64,000 bases of DNA, taken from Serinus canaria (Eukaryota; Chordata; Aves; Passeriformes; Fringillidae). Position numbers and translations under genes: made by a program. The notes below the pieces were generated by a model. It saw only the letters and a list, made by a program, of their open reading frames with translations. It did no database searches and had not been told where the DNA came from. Location: positions 6,168,861 to 6,232,860 of the forward strand of contig NC_066337.1 of the NCBI RefSeq assembly GCF_022539315.1, in the 5' to 3' direction. This document shows, piece by piece, positions 26,190 through 37,000 of this stretch. How positions within the stretch are numbered: the first letter of the stretch is position 1; each line of letters starts with the position of its first letter.

Positions 26190-27256
26190 TCAGCACCGCA
26201 GGGGACGGCAGAAACCTTCACCCGAGCATTGAAATCACAACCCACACACCCATCTCATTCCTCTAGTGTCTGTTGCCTTTTTTTAAAAAAGAAAGACAAA
26301 CCAACCAACCAGAAAAATGCATCAATGGGGGGAGGGAGGGAATGTCTCTTTTTTCCTTTTCTTTTTTTTTTTTTTTTCCTCTTCTTCTCTTTTTTTTAAT
26401 TTTGATTTCTGTTGTTTGCTTTCTTTGAGATTTCTAGAAAGGTTCTATTCGTTGTGCACTTGCTTTTAAAAAGTAAAACGTGTTAAAAACAGGGTTAAAC
26501 CCATCACCAAACCAGGGCTCAGCTGGCCCTGTGTGTGTTCAAACAGGCAAACATTGCAACGCTGCTTGCAGTGTGCTTGGGAAGCTCAAAATCAAGTAGT
26601 CCTAGACAAAAAAAAACCTACAAAAAAGACAAAAAAAAAAGAGAAGAGACCCTGTTGTTTTCTTTGTTAGTATAGCAGAGATAACCACTGTGCTGCTGGG
26701 CACAGCTGGTGCTTAAAGAACAAAGTCCACAATTTATTTTTATACTTTTCAGTCGAGTTTGAAATATGTAAAGCCTCATAAATAAGTTATAATTTCTGTT
26801 CACCTTGTATCTGGTCAGTATGCAAAGTGTCTCGAGCCCTTTGTGACTGAATCCTGCTCGCCACCTTTATTTGGGGTTTATTATTGTTATCTCTTTTTTA
26901 GGAAGAATGCCAAAATTGCAGCTTTGGGGGATGTGTTTCAATTTGCAGTATTCAGACTCTACATTTCTTTTCCAATTTTACGTTCAATTATTTTTTTAGT
27001 TTTTTGCTTTGTTTTGGCCAACTTTGGTTCTTTCCAGTGTTTACAATTGACAGATATTTTTTTAACTTCTGTTGTGTTGAAATGGATGTGTAAAATAGCT
27101 GCCTTTTTTTTTTTTTTTTTTTCCCCTTTTCCTTTTTTTGGTTTTTCGGTCAATCCAGTCCTTTAGACACTAGGGTAGCAGCATGCTTGCTTTGCAAAGG
27201 GAGACATTTTCAACCATGGATGTTTACAGTAGTCGTTTCCCCTTTTCTCTTTTCTT

Positions 27257-27303
27257 AATTATTGTTATTATTATTATTATTGTTATTATTATTATTATTA
27301 TTT
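27257..27303. repeat. NCAM1: (ATT)n microsatellite
   Basis: Trinucleotide ATT repeats with a few GTT interruptions inside the 3'UTR. Confidence 0.9.
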
Positions 27304-27654
27304 CTTACTGGAGTAAGAAGAAAAGCGATGCTGGGGTTTGGTCTGGGGTTTTTTTGGGGGGTGGGGGTGTTCAGACCACTTGCCACCAGTCAAGGGCTTT
27401 AGCCAGCAGTCCCCAAAGCTGCTTGGGCTGAGGGGGTTGCTGGAGAAAATCCTTCTGTGCTTAAATTCAGTTTGAAGTCCCTCGCTGGACCTGGGCCTGA
27501 CTGCATAAGAGAAATCTCATCTCTGCTTTTTTAGGACATTCTCCCCTTTCCTTCACGGAGCCCCCTCAGCTCTGGGGGCACCAGGGAGGTTGGACAGTTT
27601 GGGCTGGTCTGGGCTCAGGTGTGTGACCAAATCAACCCCTCCTGATCAGGGCAG

Positions 27655-27900
27655 AAAATTCCAGTTGTGGAAAATCCTAATTTCAGTAAATTCCAATTTC
27701 AGCAAATTCCAGTTTCAGAAAATTCCAATTTCAGCAAATTCCCATTTCGGTAAATACAAATTTCAGTAAATAACAATTTCAGTAAACACCAATTTCAGTA
27801 AATAACAGTTTCAGAAAGTCCCAATTTCAGTAAACACTAATTTCAGAAAATTCCAAATGCAGAAAATCCCCATTTCAGCCAAGTCCAATTTCAGTAAATA
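27655..27900. repeat. NCAM1: degenerate 16-18-bp array (ttccaatttcagtaaat)
   Basis: About fifteen diverged tandem units, alternating ttccaatttcagcaaa and taacaatttcagtaaa, in the NCAM1 3'UTR. It is related to the smaller array at 25740-25855. Confidence 0.85.
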
Positions 27901-28439
27901 CCATGTCCTGTCCTCTGACCCTAAAACTAAAACCCAAAAGTTCTTTTCTCCAGAGGTGCTGGGCAGACCCCAGACCCGTCCTGCAGCTCCCACCCTGCAG
28001 TCAGGAGCAGGGGCTGGAATTTGTGCCAGGACCATCCCTGGGCAAGGGCTGAGGCAGCACCTGAAAAATGAAATTATGGGTGGGGAGCTGACTAATGGGA
28101 TTTATTATCAAGAATCATGGAGCAACACTGAGATTTGGGGTGGGGAGCTGATCCATGGGATTTATTATCAGGAATCGTGGAGTGACACTGAGATTTGGGG
28201 TGAAAAGGAGCTTTGAGCAGAAGGAAGGCAGAGGAGTGTAGGGAGAGACCAGCCCATTGTATAGAGATGTTCCTCCTCTTGGGGTTTTGGGTATTATTTC
28301 CTTTATTTTTTTTTAATTTTATTTTATTTTATTTTCCCTTTTATTTTTTTTTTAATTCTACTTTAGATCTGCAAGCTTGTGCACTGTGGGTGCGTGACTA
28401 TTTTAGTGTGAACCGTGTTTTTTGTCATAGTATTGAAAT

Positions 28440-28445
28440 AATAAA
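28440..28445 (+). terminator. NCAM1: internal polyadenylation signal AATAAA
   Basis: AATAAA lies in a T-rich, unique context 2.25 kb after the NCAM1 stop and is followed by a GT-rich stretch (tttggatgtggaaggtgtag). It is a good candidate for a proximal poly(A) site that would exclude both minisatellites from the transcript. Confidence 0.55.
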
Positions 28446-28673
28446 AGCTTCAACATAGTTTGGATGTGGAAGGTGTAGCGCTAGTTCAGATTTGAGAAAC
28501 AAAAATAAAAAAAAAAGAAATGTTCAGGAATTAAAATGATTTAAAAAGAGAAAGAGAACAACTCTTAGAAGGAGCAGAAGCCTTTAACGGAGAGGAGCAA
28601 GCTGAGGTGGCGTTCCCAGAAGGAGGAGGGGTGTGGAGGCTGTGTCCGGGTGTTCCTTGGGAATATTCCCTCT

Positions 28674-29465
28674 GTTCCAGCTGTGAGGGGCAGTGCTCTG
28701 TCCCAGCTGTGAGGGGCAGTGCTCTGTGCATTCCAGCTGTGAGGGGCAGTGCTCTGTTCCAGCTGTGAGGGGCAGTGCTCTGCCCATTCCAGCTGTGAGG
28801 GGCAGTGCTCTGTCCCAGCTGTGAGGGGCAGTGCTCTGCCCATTCCAGCTGTGAGGGGCAGTGCTCTGTGCATTCCAGCTGTGAGGGGCAGAGCTCTGTC
28901 CCAGCTGTGAGGGGCAGTGCTCTGTCCCAGCTGTGAGGGGCAGAGCTCTGTCCATTCCAGCTGTGAGGGGCAGTGCTCTGTGCATTCCAGCTGTGAGGGG
29001 CAGTGCTCTGTCCCAGCTGTGAGGGGCAGTGCTCTGTCCCAGCTGTGAGGGGCAGTGCCCTGTGCATTCCAGCTGTGAGGGGCAGTGCTCTGTGCATTCC
29101 AGCTGTGAGGGGCAGTGCTCTGTCCCAGCTGTGAGGGGCAGTGCTCTGTTCCAGCTGTGAGGGGCAGTGCCCTGTGCATTCCAGCTGTGAGGGGCAGTGC
29201 TCTGTGCATTCCAGCTGTGAGGGGCAGTGCTCTGTCCATTCCAGCTGTGAGGGGCAGTGCCCTGTGCATTCCAGCTGTGAGGGGCAGTGCTCTGTGCATT
29301 CCAGCTGTGAGGGGCAGTGCTCTGTCCCAGCTGTGAGGGGCAGTGCTCTGCCCATTCCAGCTGTGAGGGGCAGTGCTCTGTCCATTCCAGCTGTGAGGGG
29401 CAGTGCTCTGTTCCAGCTGTGAGGGGCAGTGCTCTGTTCCAGCTGTGAGGGGCAGTGCTCTGTCC
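28674..29465. repeat. NCAM1: minisatellite, 26- and 32-bp units, about 27 copies
   Basis: The core ccagctgtgaggggcagtgc is followed by tctgtc, tctgtt or tctgtgcatt, so two unit lengths alternate. The array is inside the long NCAM1 3'UTR. The long minus-strand open frames through it are repeat artefacts. Confidence 0.93.
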
Positions 29466-29929
29466 TGTGCTGCCTGTGGGGTTTTTGGTTTTGTTTTGCT
29501 CAGCTCCTGGGAGCCCGGGGAGGGCACTGGAGGTGCTGCCCGAGGCTGCCCCGCCCGTCCTGGCAGATTTTGGGCAGGATGGGGCCTCGCCCCCAAAGCC
29601 AGCCCTTGTGACACCCCCACAGCAGTGTCCCTGCCCTCTGGGGACCTTGGCCCCGAGGATTCCTTTCTTTTCCCCAAAGAAATGAATCCATGACACAGCG
29701 GGGCAGCAGCAGTGCCTCCGTCCCTTTTTGTGCCCAGTTCTGGCTGCGTTTGTCACCCGTGTGTGCTGTAACCCCAAAGCTGAGCAGGTGGTAGGAGCCA
29801 CAGCACCATCCCCAAACCTGCCCAGGGAGCTCCACAGCCCCTGCCAGATGGGCACTGGGGGAGCTGCCCCACCTGGGTTGGCATTTTTGTCCCAAAAGGG
29901 GACGAGCTCAGACCCCAGCACCTGGTGAC

Positions 29930-30000
29930 AGTCTGGGGGTGGCACTGGCTGGGCTTTAAGGTCCCCTCCATCCCAAAGCTCTGGTTTGGATGGTCAGGAG
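29930..30000 (+). mobile_element. CR1 tail scrap
   Basis: The stretch ggcactggctgggctttaag followed by gtcccctccatcccaaa resembles the terminal part of the CR1 3' end. Confidence 0.45.
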
Positions 30001-30039
30001 GGAGCAGCTCCTTCCAGTGACCCCTCCCTAGTGCCATGG

Positions 30040-30970
30040 CTGCTCCAGGGTTGGTAGCACTGCCGTGGCTCTGTGTGTCCATCCCTGGGCTTGGTGGCAT
30101 TGCCTTGGCTGCTCTGGGGTTGGTGGCACTGCTGTGGTTCCATGTGTCCATCCTTGGGTTGGTGGCACTGCTGTGGCTCTGTGTGTCCATCCTTGGGTTG
30201 GTGGCCCTGCTGTGGCTCTGTGTGTCCATCCCTGGGTTGGTGGCCCTGCTGTGGCTCTGTGTGTCCATCCCTGGGTTGGTGGCCCTGCTGTGGCTCTGTG
30301 TGTCCATCCCCGGGCTTGGTGGCCCTGCTGTGGCTCTGTGTGTCCATCCCTGGGTTGGTGGCCCTGCTGTGGCTCTGTGTGTCCATCCCCGGGCTTGGTG
30401 GCCCTGCTGTGGCTCTGTGTGTCCATCCCTGGGTTGGTGGCCCTGCTGTGGCTCTGTGTGTCCATCCCCGGGCTTGGTGGCCCTGCTGTGGCTCTGTGTG
30501 TCCATCCCCGGGCTTGGTGGCCCTGCTGTGGCTCTGTGTGTCCATCCCTGGGTTGGTGGCCCTGCTGTGGCTCTGTGTGTCCATCCCTGGGTTGGTGGCC
30601 CTGCTGTGGCTCTGTGTGTCCATCCCTGGGTTGGTGGCCCTGCTGTGGCTCTGTGTGTCCATTCCTGGGTTGGTGGCACTGACGTGGCTCTGTGTGTCCA
30701 TCCCCGGGGTTGGTGGCACTGCCGTGGCTCTGTGTGTCCATCCCCGGGGTTGGTGGCACTGCTGTGGCTCTGTGTGTCCATCCCCGGGGTTGGTGGCACT
30801 GCTGTGGCTCTGTGTGTCCATCCCCTGGGTTGGTGTCAGTGCCGTGGTTGCTCCAGAGTTGGTGGCACTGCTGTGGTTCCATGTGTCCATCCCCGGGGTT
30901 GGTGGCACTGCAGTGGCCGCTCCATGTCTGCCCCCCCGGGGTTGGTGGCAGTGCCGTGGCCCCCCCTGCC
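30040..30970. repeat. NCAM1: 39-bp minisatellite, about 22 copies
   Basis: The unit, beginning gggttggtggccctgctgtg, is repeated at 39 to 40-bp spacing and decays at both ends. Because 39 is a multiple of three, frames stay open on both strands over hundreds of codons. I do not treat these as genes. Confidence 0.94.
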
Positions 30971-31332
30971 TGTCCCCAGTGTCACAGGAGCGGTGCCATC
31001 TCGTGCTGCACCATTCGTACAGGTGACAATAGTGCATCCCGCCCGTCAGCTTCCAGAGTGGCGTTTTCTTTTCACACTTTTCTATGGAGCCTTCAAACCC
31101 CACGTCTTTCACCACCAGGCTGTTTTGGTAGTTGTTCTCAGCCCCTCCATGGCCATCCTTCCCCAGCATTCCCTACTTTTGGGGGCCTTCTATCTTGTTA
31201 AAAAAAGAAAAAAACAAAAAATCTTTTTACCGAGTGAAACATCGACTCCACCTTGATCCCCATTCTCACTGGTGTAAATACTGATACTAACTGAGGATTT
31301 TGACTTTGCATTCTGTCAGAATACTGTGTTCA

Positions 31333-31338
31333 AATAAA
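31333..31338 (+). terminator. NCAM1: distal NCAM1 polyadenylation signal
   Basis: AATAAA lies at the end of a unique, conserved-looking block and just before a run of 38 A residues in the genomic sequence. Confidence 0.7.
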
Positions 31339-31343
31339 AACTA

Positions 31344-31344
<1 letters not shown>

Positions 31345-31382
<38 letters not shown>
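31345..31382 (+). repeat. genomic A tract, 38 bases
   Basis: An uninterrupted run of A begins seven bases after the distal AATAAA, where cleavage would be expected. Confidence 0.95.
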
Positions 31383-31385
<3 letters not shown>

Positions 31386-33434
31386 GATGCCTGCAGTCTG
31401 CCCTTCTTTAGCTGCTCTGCTCCTGCTCCTCGGCCCGCCTGAGTGCCACCAAAAGCACCTGCAAGTTTGTTTCTTTGTCCCTCCACTTTTATTTACTTCT
31501 TTCCTGGAGACAGCAAGCACAGAAATGCAGTTTCACAGCTGCAGGGAAGCTTTCTCCCCAAAAAGGCACTTTTGTGTGGCCTGGCTGGAAAGGGTGAGCA
31601 AGGGTTGGGTGGGAGAGGTGACCTCTGCCCAGCCTCACCTGAGTGCCTGAACTTAATGAGCTTTGAATGTAATTAATTCTTTCAATTCATTCGTTTTAAA
31701 ATCTTGATCTTTTTTTTCTAAATCCTAGCCAAAAATCGACCAAATGCCCAACTTCCATTTTTTTACTCTGGGGATTGTGGGATGGGGAGGGTTGTCTCAC
31801 CTTCACCAGTTTGGCCAAAACAGAGTTGATTCTCACACAGAAGTTCCCACTTAGCTGAAAAAGAGATTTCCAAGTCACTCCCTGACCACTGGATGTAAAA
31901 ACCACCAATTCTTCCAAGTGGGGAAGCACCACTGGCCCAAGTCCTGTCTGGGGTTGGAGGGGGGGGTGTTTGGGGTTGGGTTGCCCCTGGGGGTTCGGGG
32001 TTGCCCTTTCTGGGTTCAGAGCCCCCTCAGTCCCCCCGGTCCCTGTGTGTTGTGCCAGTTGGGTGGGACCTGTGCCCGGCCTTTCCTGGCTCCCTGCTGC
32101 ACCCTCTGAGCCTGAGGAGCTCAGGGTTCCTCCCTCTTCTCCCAGAGAACTGCAAAGGGATTTCCCTGCCCCTGGAGCTGGGGCTGTGCTCAATGGCAAA
32201 ACCACTGAGGGATCCTTTATGAGACCTTTGAGTTTCTTCAGCCGTTTTCTCAACCCTCAGACCTTTTAATTTCCATTTAATTTTAATTTTCCCTCGTCTC
32301 TCCCTCTGTTAAGGCCATGGCACCCAACTGGCAGTGTCACCTGGGCTGAGTGTGGCTCCTTTTCCCCCAGGCTGAATTTGGGGTAAGTCTGAGTGGGGCT
32401 GGGGGACTGGAGGGAGATTTTTGTGCTGCCTCTTTCTCTCATCCCTTCTAGAAATCATCATTATCTGGCCTTTTATCAGATAGCAGTGTGTGAATAGCAT
32501 GCATGAGCTTCAGAGCATCGTTTGAAGTGCTTTTTGAAGTATTCAGAGACTAAAGGTGCCTCTCCCCTCTGCACATTCACTGTCCTGTTGGGTTTATTCC
32601 CCAGCTTTTGTGGGATAACAAATAACCCCCAAATTCCCGAGCATCCCAACCCCCAGCCATGGCCTCCTGGGTGTTTGTAACTGGACACTGGGCTGGGAAC
32701 AGCTTCATTAGAGGGAAAAACCCCTTTGGGATGGAGGGTGGTGTGGGCAGAGCTGATGGCACTGAGGGGAGGGACAGGAACTGATTGGGTTTGGGGCAGG
32801 AGGGGGAAAAGGGGGATCCTGGCTGTTCCCGAAAGGAAAAGGGGGATCCTGGCTGTTGCTACAAGGGAAAGGGGGATCCTGGGTGTTCCTGCAAGGAAAA
32901 GGGGAATCCTGGGTGTTCCTGCAAGGAAAAGGGATATGCTGGGTGTTCCTGCAAGGAAAAGGGATATGCTGGGTGTTCCTACAAGGAAAAGGGATATGCT
33001 GGGTGTTCCTACAAGGAAAAGGGAAATCCTGGGTGTTCCTGCAAGGGAAAGGGGGATCCTGGGTGTTCCTACAGCCAAGGGGTGGAAGGGATGGGGGTCT
33101 CTGGCTGCCTGCGGAGCTCAGCACCTCTCTGGCACTCAGGATTCCATCCCTGGCTGATGAGGATGGATGGGGAAGCAGCCAGTGGATGGGCAATGGATGC
33201 GGCTCCCGGAGGCCCAGCAGCCGCAGGGTGAGCTGTCCCTGTCCCTGTCTCTGTCCCTGTCTCTGTCCCTGTCCCTGTCCCTGTGCGGAACGTGCCATCC
33301 CGGGCAGCTCATCTCCGCGGTGCTCGGGCTCCCTGCGGTGGCCGACAGGCTCCATCGCCGCCGCCTCGCAGAGATCCGGAAAGCCTTTCAGGGGGATCGC
33401 AACAGGGAAATGATCCCAGTCCGGCATAAAAATC
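31383..33434. other. NCAM1-TTC12 intergenic region
   Basis: About 2 kb without a supported gene. Sequence at 31383-32790 is unique and of mixed composition; 32805-33080 is a minisatellite. Downstream of it is a GC-rich stretch with a short GTCCCT/GTCTCT hexamer array at 33234-33286. Confidence 0.6.
32805..33080. repeat. 30-bp minisatellite, about 9 copies
   Basis: The unit reads gggggatcctgggtgttcct plus gcaaggaaaa. Spacing is exactly 30 bp, so the open frames on both strands are artefacts. Confidence 0.93.
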
Positions 33435-33565
33435 GGGGCGAGCCTTAGGCTGGACATCGGCAGGAATTCCTCCATGGAAAGTTGAACCATCGGCAGGGGC
33501 TGCCCGGGGGGTTTGAGGTGCCCATCCCTGGAGGTGTCCGGGAAGGCCCGGACGTGGCAGCCGCA
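33435..33565 (+). mobile_element. CR1-type LINE fragment upstream of TTC12
   Basis: Segments such as gccttaggctggacatcggc, ggaattcctccatggaaag and gtgcccatccctggaggtgt follow the CR1 3' order, with CpG-rich substitutions that suggest it has taken on CpG-island composition. Confidence 0.7.
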
Positions 33566-33699
33566 GCTCCGGGCTGGGGACAAGGTGGGCACGGGGCTCA
33601 GGGAGCGCTCGGTGCTGCCCGAGCCCCTTTCCAGCCGGGATAACCCCGGGATGCTGAGCCGGGGACCCGCGGCCGGGACCTGCCGCTTTCCCGCCAAAT

Positions 33700-34013
33700 T
33701 ACAGCTTCATTTGCATAGACACGCCCATCTAATTTGAATAACACATCATGACTCGTTTTCGTAACCCCGCCCATTCATTTGCATCGCCACGCCCACCCGC
33801 GCGTGCCGCGTCAGGCGCGTTCCCCTGGCAACGGCGCCGCGGGTGCGAGCCCGGCCCCGGCGGCTCCCGCTGTCCCCTCGGGGGCCCCTCGGTGTCCTCT
33901 CGGTGTCCCTTCTCTGTCCCGTCTGTGTCCCCTCTGTGTCTTCTCAGTGTCCCTTCGGTGTCCCCTCGGTGTCCCCTCGGTGTCCTCTCTCTGTCCCCCG
34001 GTGTCCCCCGGCC
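33700..34013 (+). promoter_or_regulatory. TTC12: TTC12 promoter, CpG-rich, TATA-less
   Basis: GC- and CpG-rich DNA directly before the TTC12 start codon. It holds two octamer motifs ATTTGCAT (33709-33716 and 33777-33784), each followed by a cgcccac-like GC box. It also has the X-box-like GTTCCCCTGGCAAC at 33819-33832 and a short degenerate tgtcccctcggtgtcc array at 33880-34010, which would be 5'UTR or core promoter. No TATA box was seen. Confidence 0.7.
33819..33832 (+). promoter_or_regulatory. TTC12: RFX X-box-like site
   Basis: GTTCCCCTGGCAAC compared with the RFX consensus GTNRCC-N(0-3)-RGYAAC has a perfect right half (GGCAAC) and one mismatch in the left half. RFX sites are typical of cilia genes, and TTC12 is a ciliary dynein-assembly gene. 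Confidence 0.55.
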
Positions 34014-34077
34014 ATGCTGCGTGACCAGGACACCGAGGCGGATTTCCAGCGCTTCCTGCGCCGCGTGGACGATGTCA
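34014..34077 (+). CDS. TTC12: TTC12 exon 1
   Basis: Begins at the first ATG after the CpG-rich promoter, encodes [20 protein letters not shown] plus V, and ends in phase 1 at gtgagtgg. It matches the DLQKFLKNVDEI-type start of human TTC12. Confidence 0.9.
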
Positions 34078-37000
34078 GTGAGTGGCCGGAGGGGCGCGGG
34101 GACAGCGCGGGGACAGCGGGGAAGGGGAGGAGCGGGGCCGAGGACGGCGAACCTCGGTGGGAAAGGGGCAGATCCCCGCTGTGCCCCTCGGTTTGTTCGG
34201 TGTTTGCCGCAGGCTCGGAGGGGCTCTCGCCTTTATTTGGGATGCCGAGAGCCGCTCTCTGCTGTGGATTTCGGTAATGTTGGCAGAAACTGCAGGTGTC
34301 TGTCCTGAAAGCGACGCGAAATCCACCCTGGCACAGTTTCTGTTTATTCAAAGTGCCCAAGGCCACGCTGGAGCATCCTGGTCCAGGGGAGGGGTCCCTG
34401 CCCATGGGACTGGGTGGGTTTTAGGGTCTTTTCCACCCCAAACCACTCTGGGATTCTGTGGTTTTGTGGTAAAAGCCATCCTGGTCAGCAGTGCCTTCAA
34501 AGCAGGTGCCACCTGAACTCCTGGTGCTTCCACCTTTGAAGTCCTGTGGGTATCTATATTTTATTGGGGTTTTTTCTGTGACTTTTTAGCCAATTTGCTG
34601 CAAGGCCTGAAGTCCCCGGACTCGGCTGTGCAGGAAAAAGCCATTGCTGAGACAGAGAAAAGGCTCCGAGAGCAAGGGGCCAGCAGGGAGGAGGAGGAGG
34701 AGGAGGAGGAGGAGAGCAGGACCACGGTGAACAGAACACTCATCAACACATCTGTAAGGGCCTTTCCCTCTGAAATGAAAGCTGGGCTCAGTCCAGCTCT
34801 TGCCTCTTTAAAGACACAGATGGGAACTTCCCAGGAATGCCAGAATTTATCAGATCTTTGCCCTTTTTTTGTTTAAATGTCACACTGGTGCTGCTGCTAT
34901 GTGTCAGGCTGGGGGTTTCGGGGGCACCAGACACTCCTGGTGCTGCTGTGGCTTTGTGCAGCCCAGCCAGGTGTCCCTGTGCTGCTGTGGCTTTGTGCAG
35001 CCCAGCCAGGTGTCCCTGGGCTGCTGTGGCTTTGTGCAGCCCAGCCAGGTGTCCCTGGGCTGCTGTGGCTTTGTGCAGCCCAGCCAGGTGTCCCTGTGCT
35101 GCTGTGGCTTTGTGCAGCCCAGCCAGGTGTCCCTGTGCTGCTGTGGCTTTGTGCAGCCCAGCCAGGTGTCCCTGTGCTGCTGTGGCTTTGTGCAGCCCAG
35201 CCAGGTGTCCCTGTGCTGCTGTGGCTTTGTGCAGCCCAGCCAGGTGTCCCTGTGCTGCTGTGGCTTTCCCCAAACCACCTGAGCTCTGTTTCTGTTCTTG
35301 CAGGGCACGCCGAGGGTGCAGGCAGCAGATGCAGGTAGGACAGTGCTCCTCTCTAAAGCCAAGCTCTAAAACCAGTTACTAGCAGGGGTGGAGCTCATGC
35401 AAGAGCTGATTCCCCCCCTGCCAAAGTCCAAGTTGACTTTTCCTGGTGTCTCTAACCAAAACTCAGTCAGATCTAGGACCACACTCGAGGTCTCAGCAGC
35501 ACGGCTGTGTTGCTCACAGGTGGGAGCCTTGTTCTCTTTTTACACTTTTTATTGTGGATTTCAAAGCAAAGCTGGAGAGGAGCAGGGCAGGTGTGCAACT
35601 CCTCAGGGGTGGCATCATCCTTGTCTGTGACAGCTTGGCAGCCACTTCCACTTAAATTGCTGAAATGAAACGGTCCCTTGGTATTTGCCTTTATTAAGAA
35701 GTGACTCAGAAGCACCCTGGGAATTGTTGTTTTTCCCCTATTTTAATGAAGTTTGCTCTCTTTGCCCCAACTCTGCTGGCTGGCAGATGGCTTCCTGGCA
35801 GCTCTGGAGAAGGATGCCAAGGAGCGAGCCCAGCGCAGGAGGAGGAACGAGCAGCTGGCAAACGGTGACTGCTGGGAGCAGCCCAGACACCACTGCCAGG
35901 GGCTGGGGGCACAGCTGGCCTGGGCTGAGCCCACCAAGGGTGCCCAGCCCCGGGACAGGGGCAGGGCTCCCCAGAGCTGCTGCTCCTGGTTCCCTGCAGG
36001 ATCTCAGGTGGTGGAGCTGGGTTGGGATGGAGGGAGGGGAGGGAACACTCAGTTTCCCTCTGGAAGGGGAATGCTTGCAGAGAAATAATGGGAATAATGG
36101 GAATAATGGCTGGGCTGGAAGCCTGGGGCTGTTCCAGCAGGAGAGCTTGGCCTCTGCCTGCCCAGTCCCACTGGGGATGAAATAAATTAAATATTGATGG
36201 GCATTCTTGCTGTTCTGCATTCTGCTGCTCTCAGCCCTGAAGGAGCAGGGCAATGAAGCCTTCAGGGCAGGAGACTTTGCCCTGGCCATCCAGAGGTACT
36301 CGGAGGGGCTGGAGAAGCTGAGGGACAAGCAGGAGCTCTACACAAACAGGGCCCAGGTCAGTGCCAGGGCAGGAGCCAATTCTGGCTGGGTTTGTGTGGC
36401 TGTGCCAGGGTGAAACCCCAAAGCATTGCTCTGTTCCACCCCTGCTCCTGCAGAGCAGGTGGGGGAAAATCCTTCCAGTTCCCAGCTTTAATCAAATACT
36501 CTGATTTTCTATTATTAATAATAATTTATTTGTATTATATATAATATAATAATATATATATTTATTTGATATATATACTATATATATAATAAAAACAATG
36601 CTTTTCCAGGAATCCCTTCTATAACTGCAGAGGGAAATATTTGCTTTGCAGTCTCTGTTTGCCTTGTACACTCTGTCTGTTTGTGCATACAGAGCTCTGT
36701 TCAATTGATTCTAAACTGGGAAATCCAGGGAGATGGCAGACAAGTTAAGAATGGAAATTACCCTGCCAAATCAATGGCCAGGCCAATCAGCAGCCTAATT
36801 TTATTCTTTTTAATTAGCCAGTGCTTGTGCAACAGCGAGCAGAAATTGTATAAGGGATTCCAATTCTTCTGCCTGGATTTTTTTTCCTTTTATTCCAGGC
36901 CTACCTGAAGCTCCACGAGTATGAGAAAGCCCTCAGTGACTGTGAGTGGGCATTAAAGGTAATTCCACAATTGCCAAGTGGAAAAGACCATAAAATCAGC

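Larger units (their letters stand above)
26190..31344 (+). other. NCAM1: NCAM1 3' untranslated region
   Basis: About 5.2 kb from the stop to the distal poly(A) signal. The first 1.3 kb is T- and A-rich with an ATT microsatellite at 27257-27303. An internal AATAAA lies at 28440. The last 330 bases before 31338 look unique and, from memory, resemble the conserved end of vertebrate NCAM1 mRNA. Two minisatellites (28674-29465, 30040-30970) and a small CR1 scrap (about 29930-30000) sit between. No coding sequence was supported in the region. Confidence 0.75.

Noticed and set aside
28565..29945. Long minus-strand open frames (up to 453 codons) of SAPHSWN-type repeats
   Set aside because: They are produced by the 26/32-bp minisatellite, with no start context, splice sites or domain. 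All three minus frames are open at once.
30036..31256. Open frames of 200-400 codons on both strands
   Set aside because: The 39-bp unit is a multiple of three and lacks stop codons; this is an artefact inside the NCAM1 3'UTR.
32708..33697. 329-codon minus-strand frame next to the TTC12 promoter
   Set aside because: It runs through the 30-bp minisatellite, a hexamer array and an antisense CR1 fragment; the domain-like part is the CR1 read backwards.
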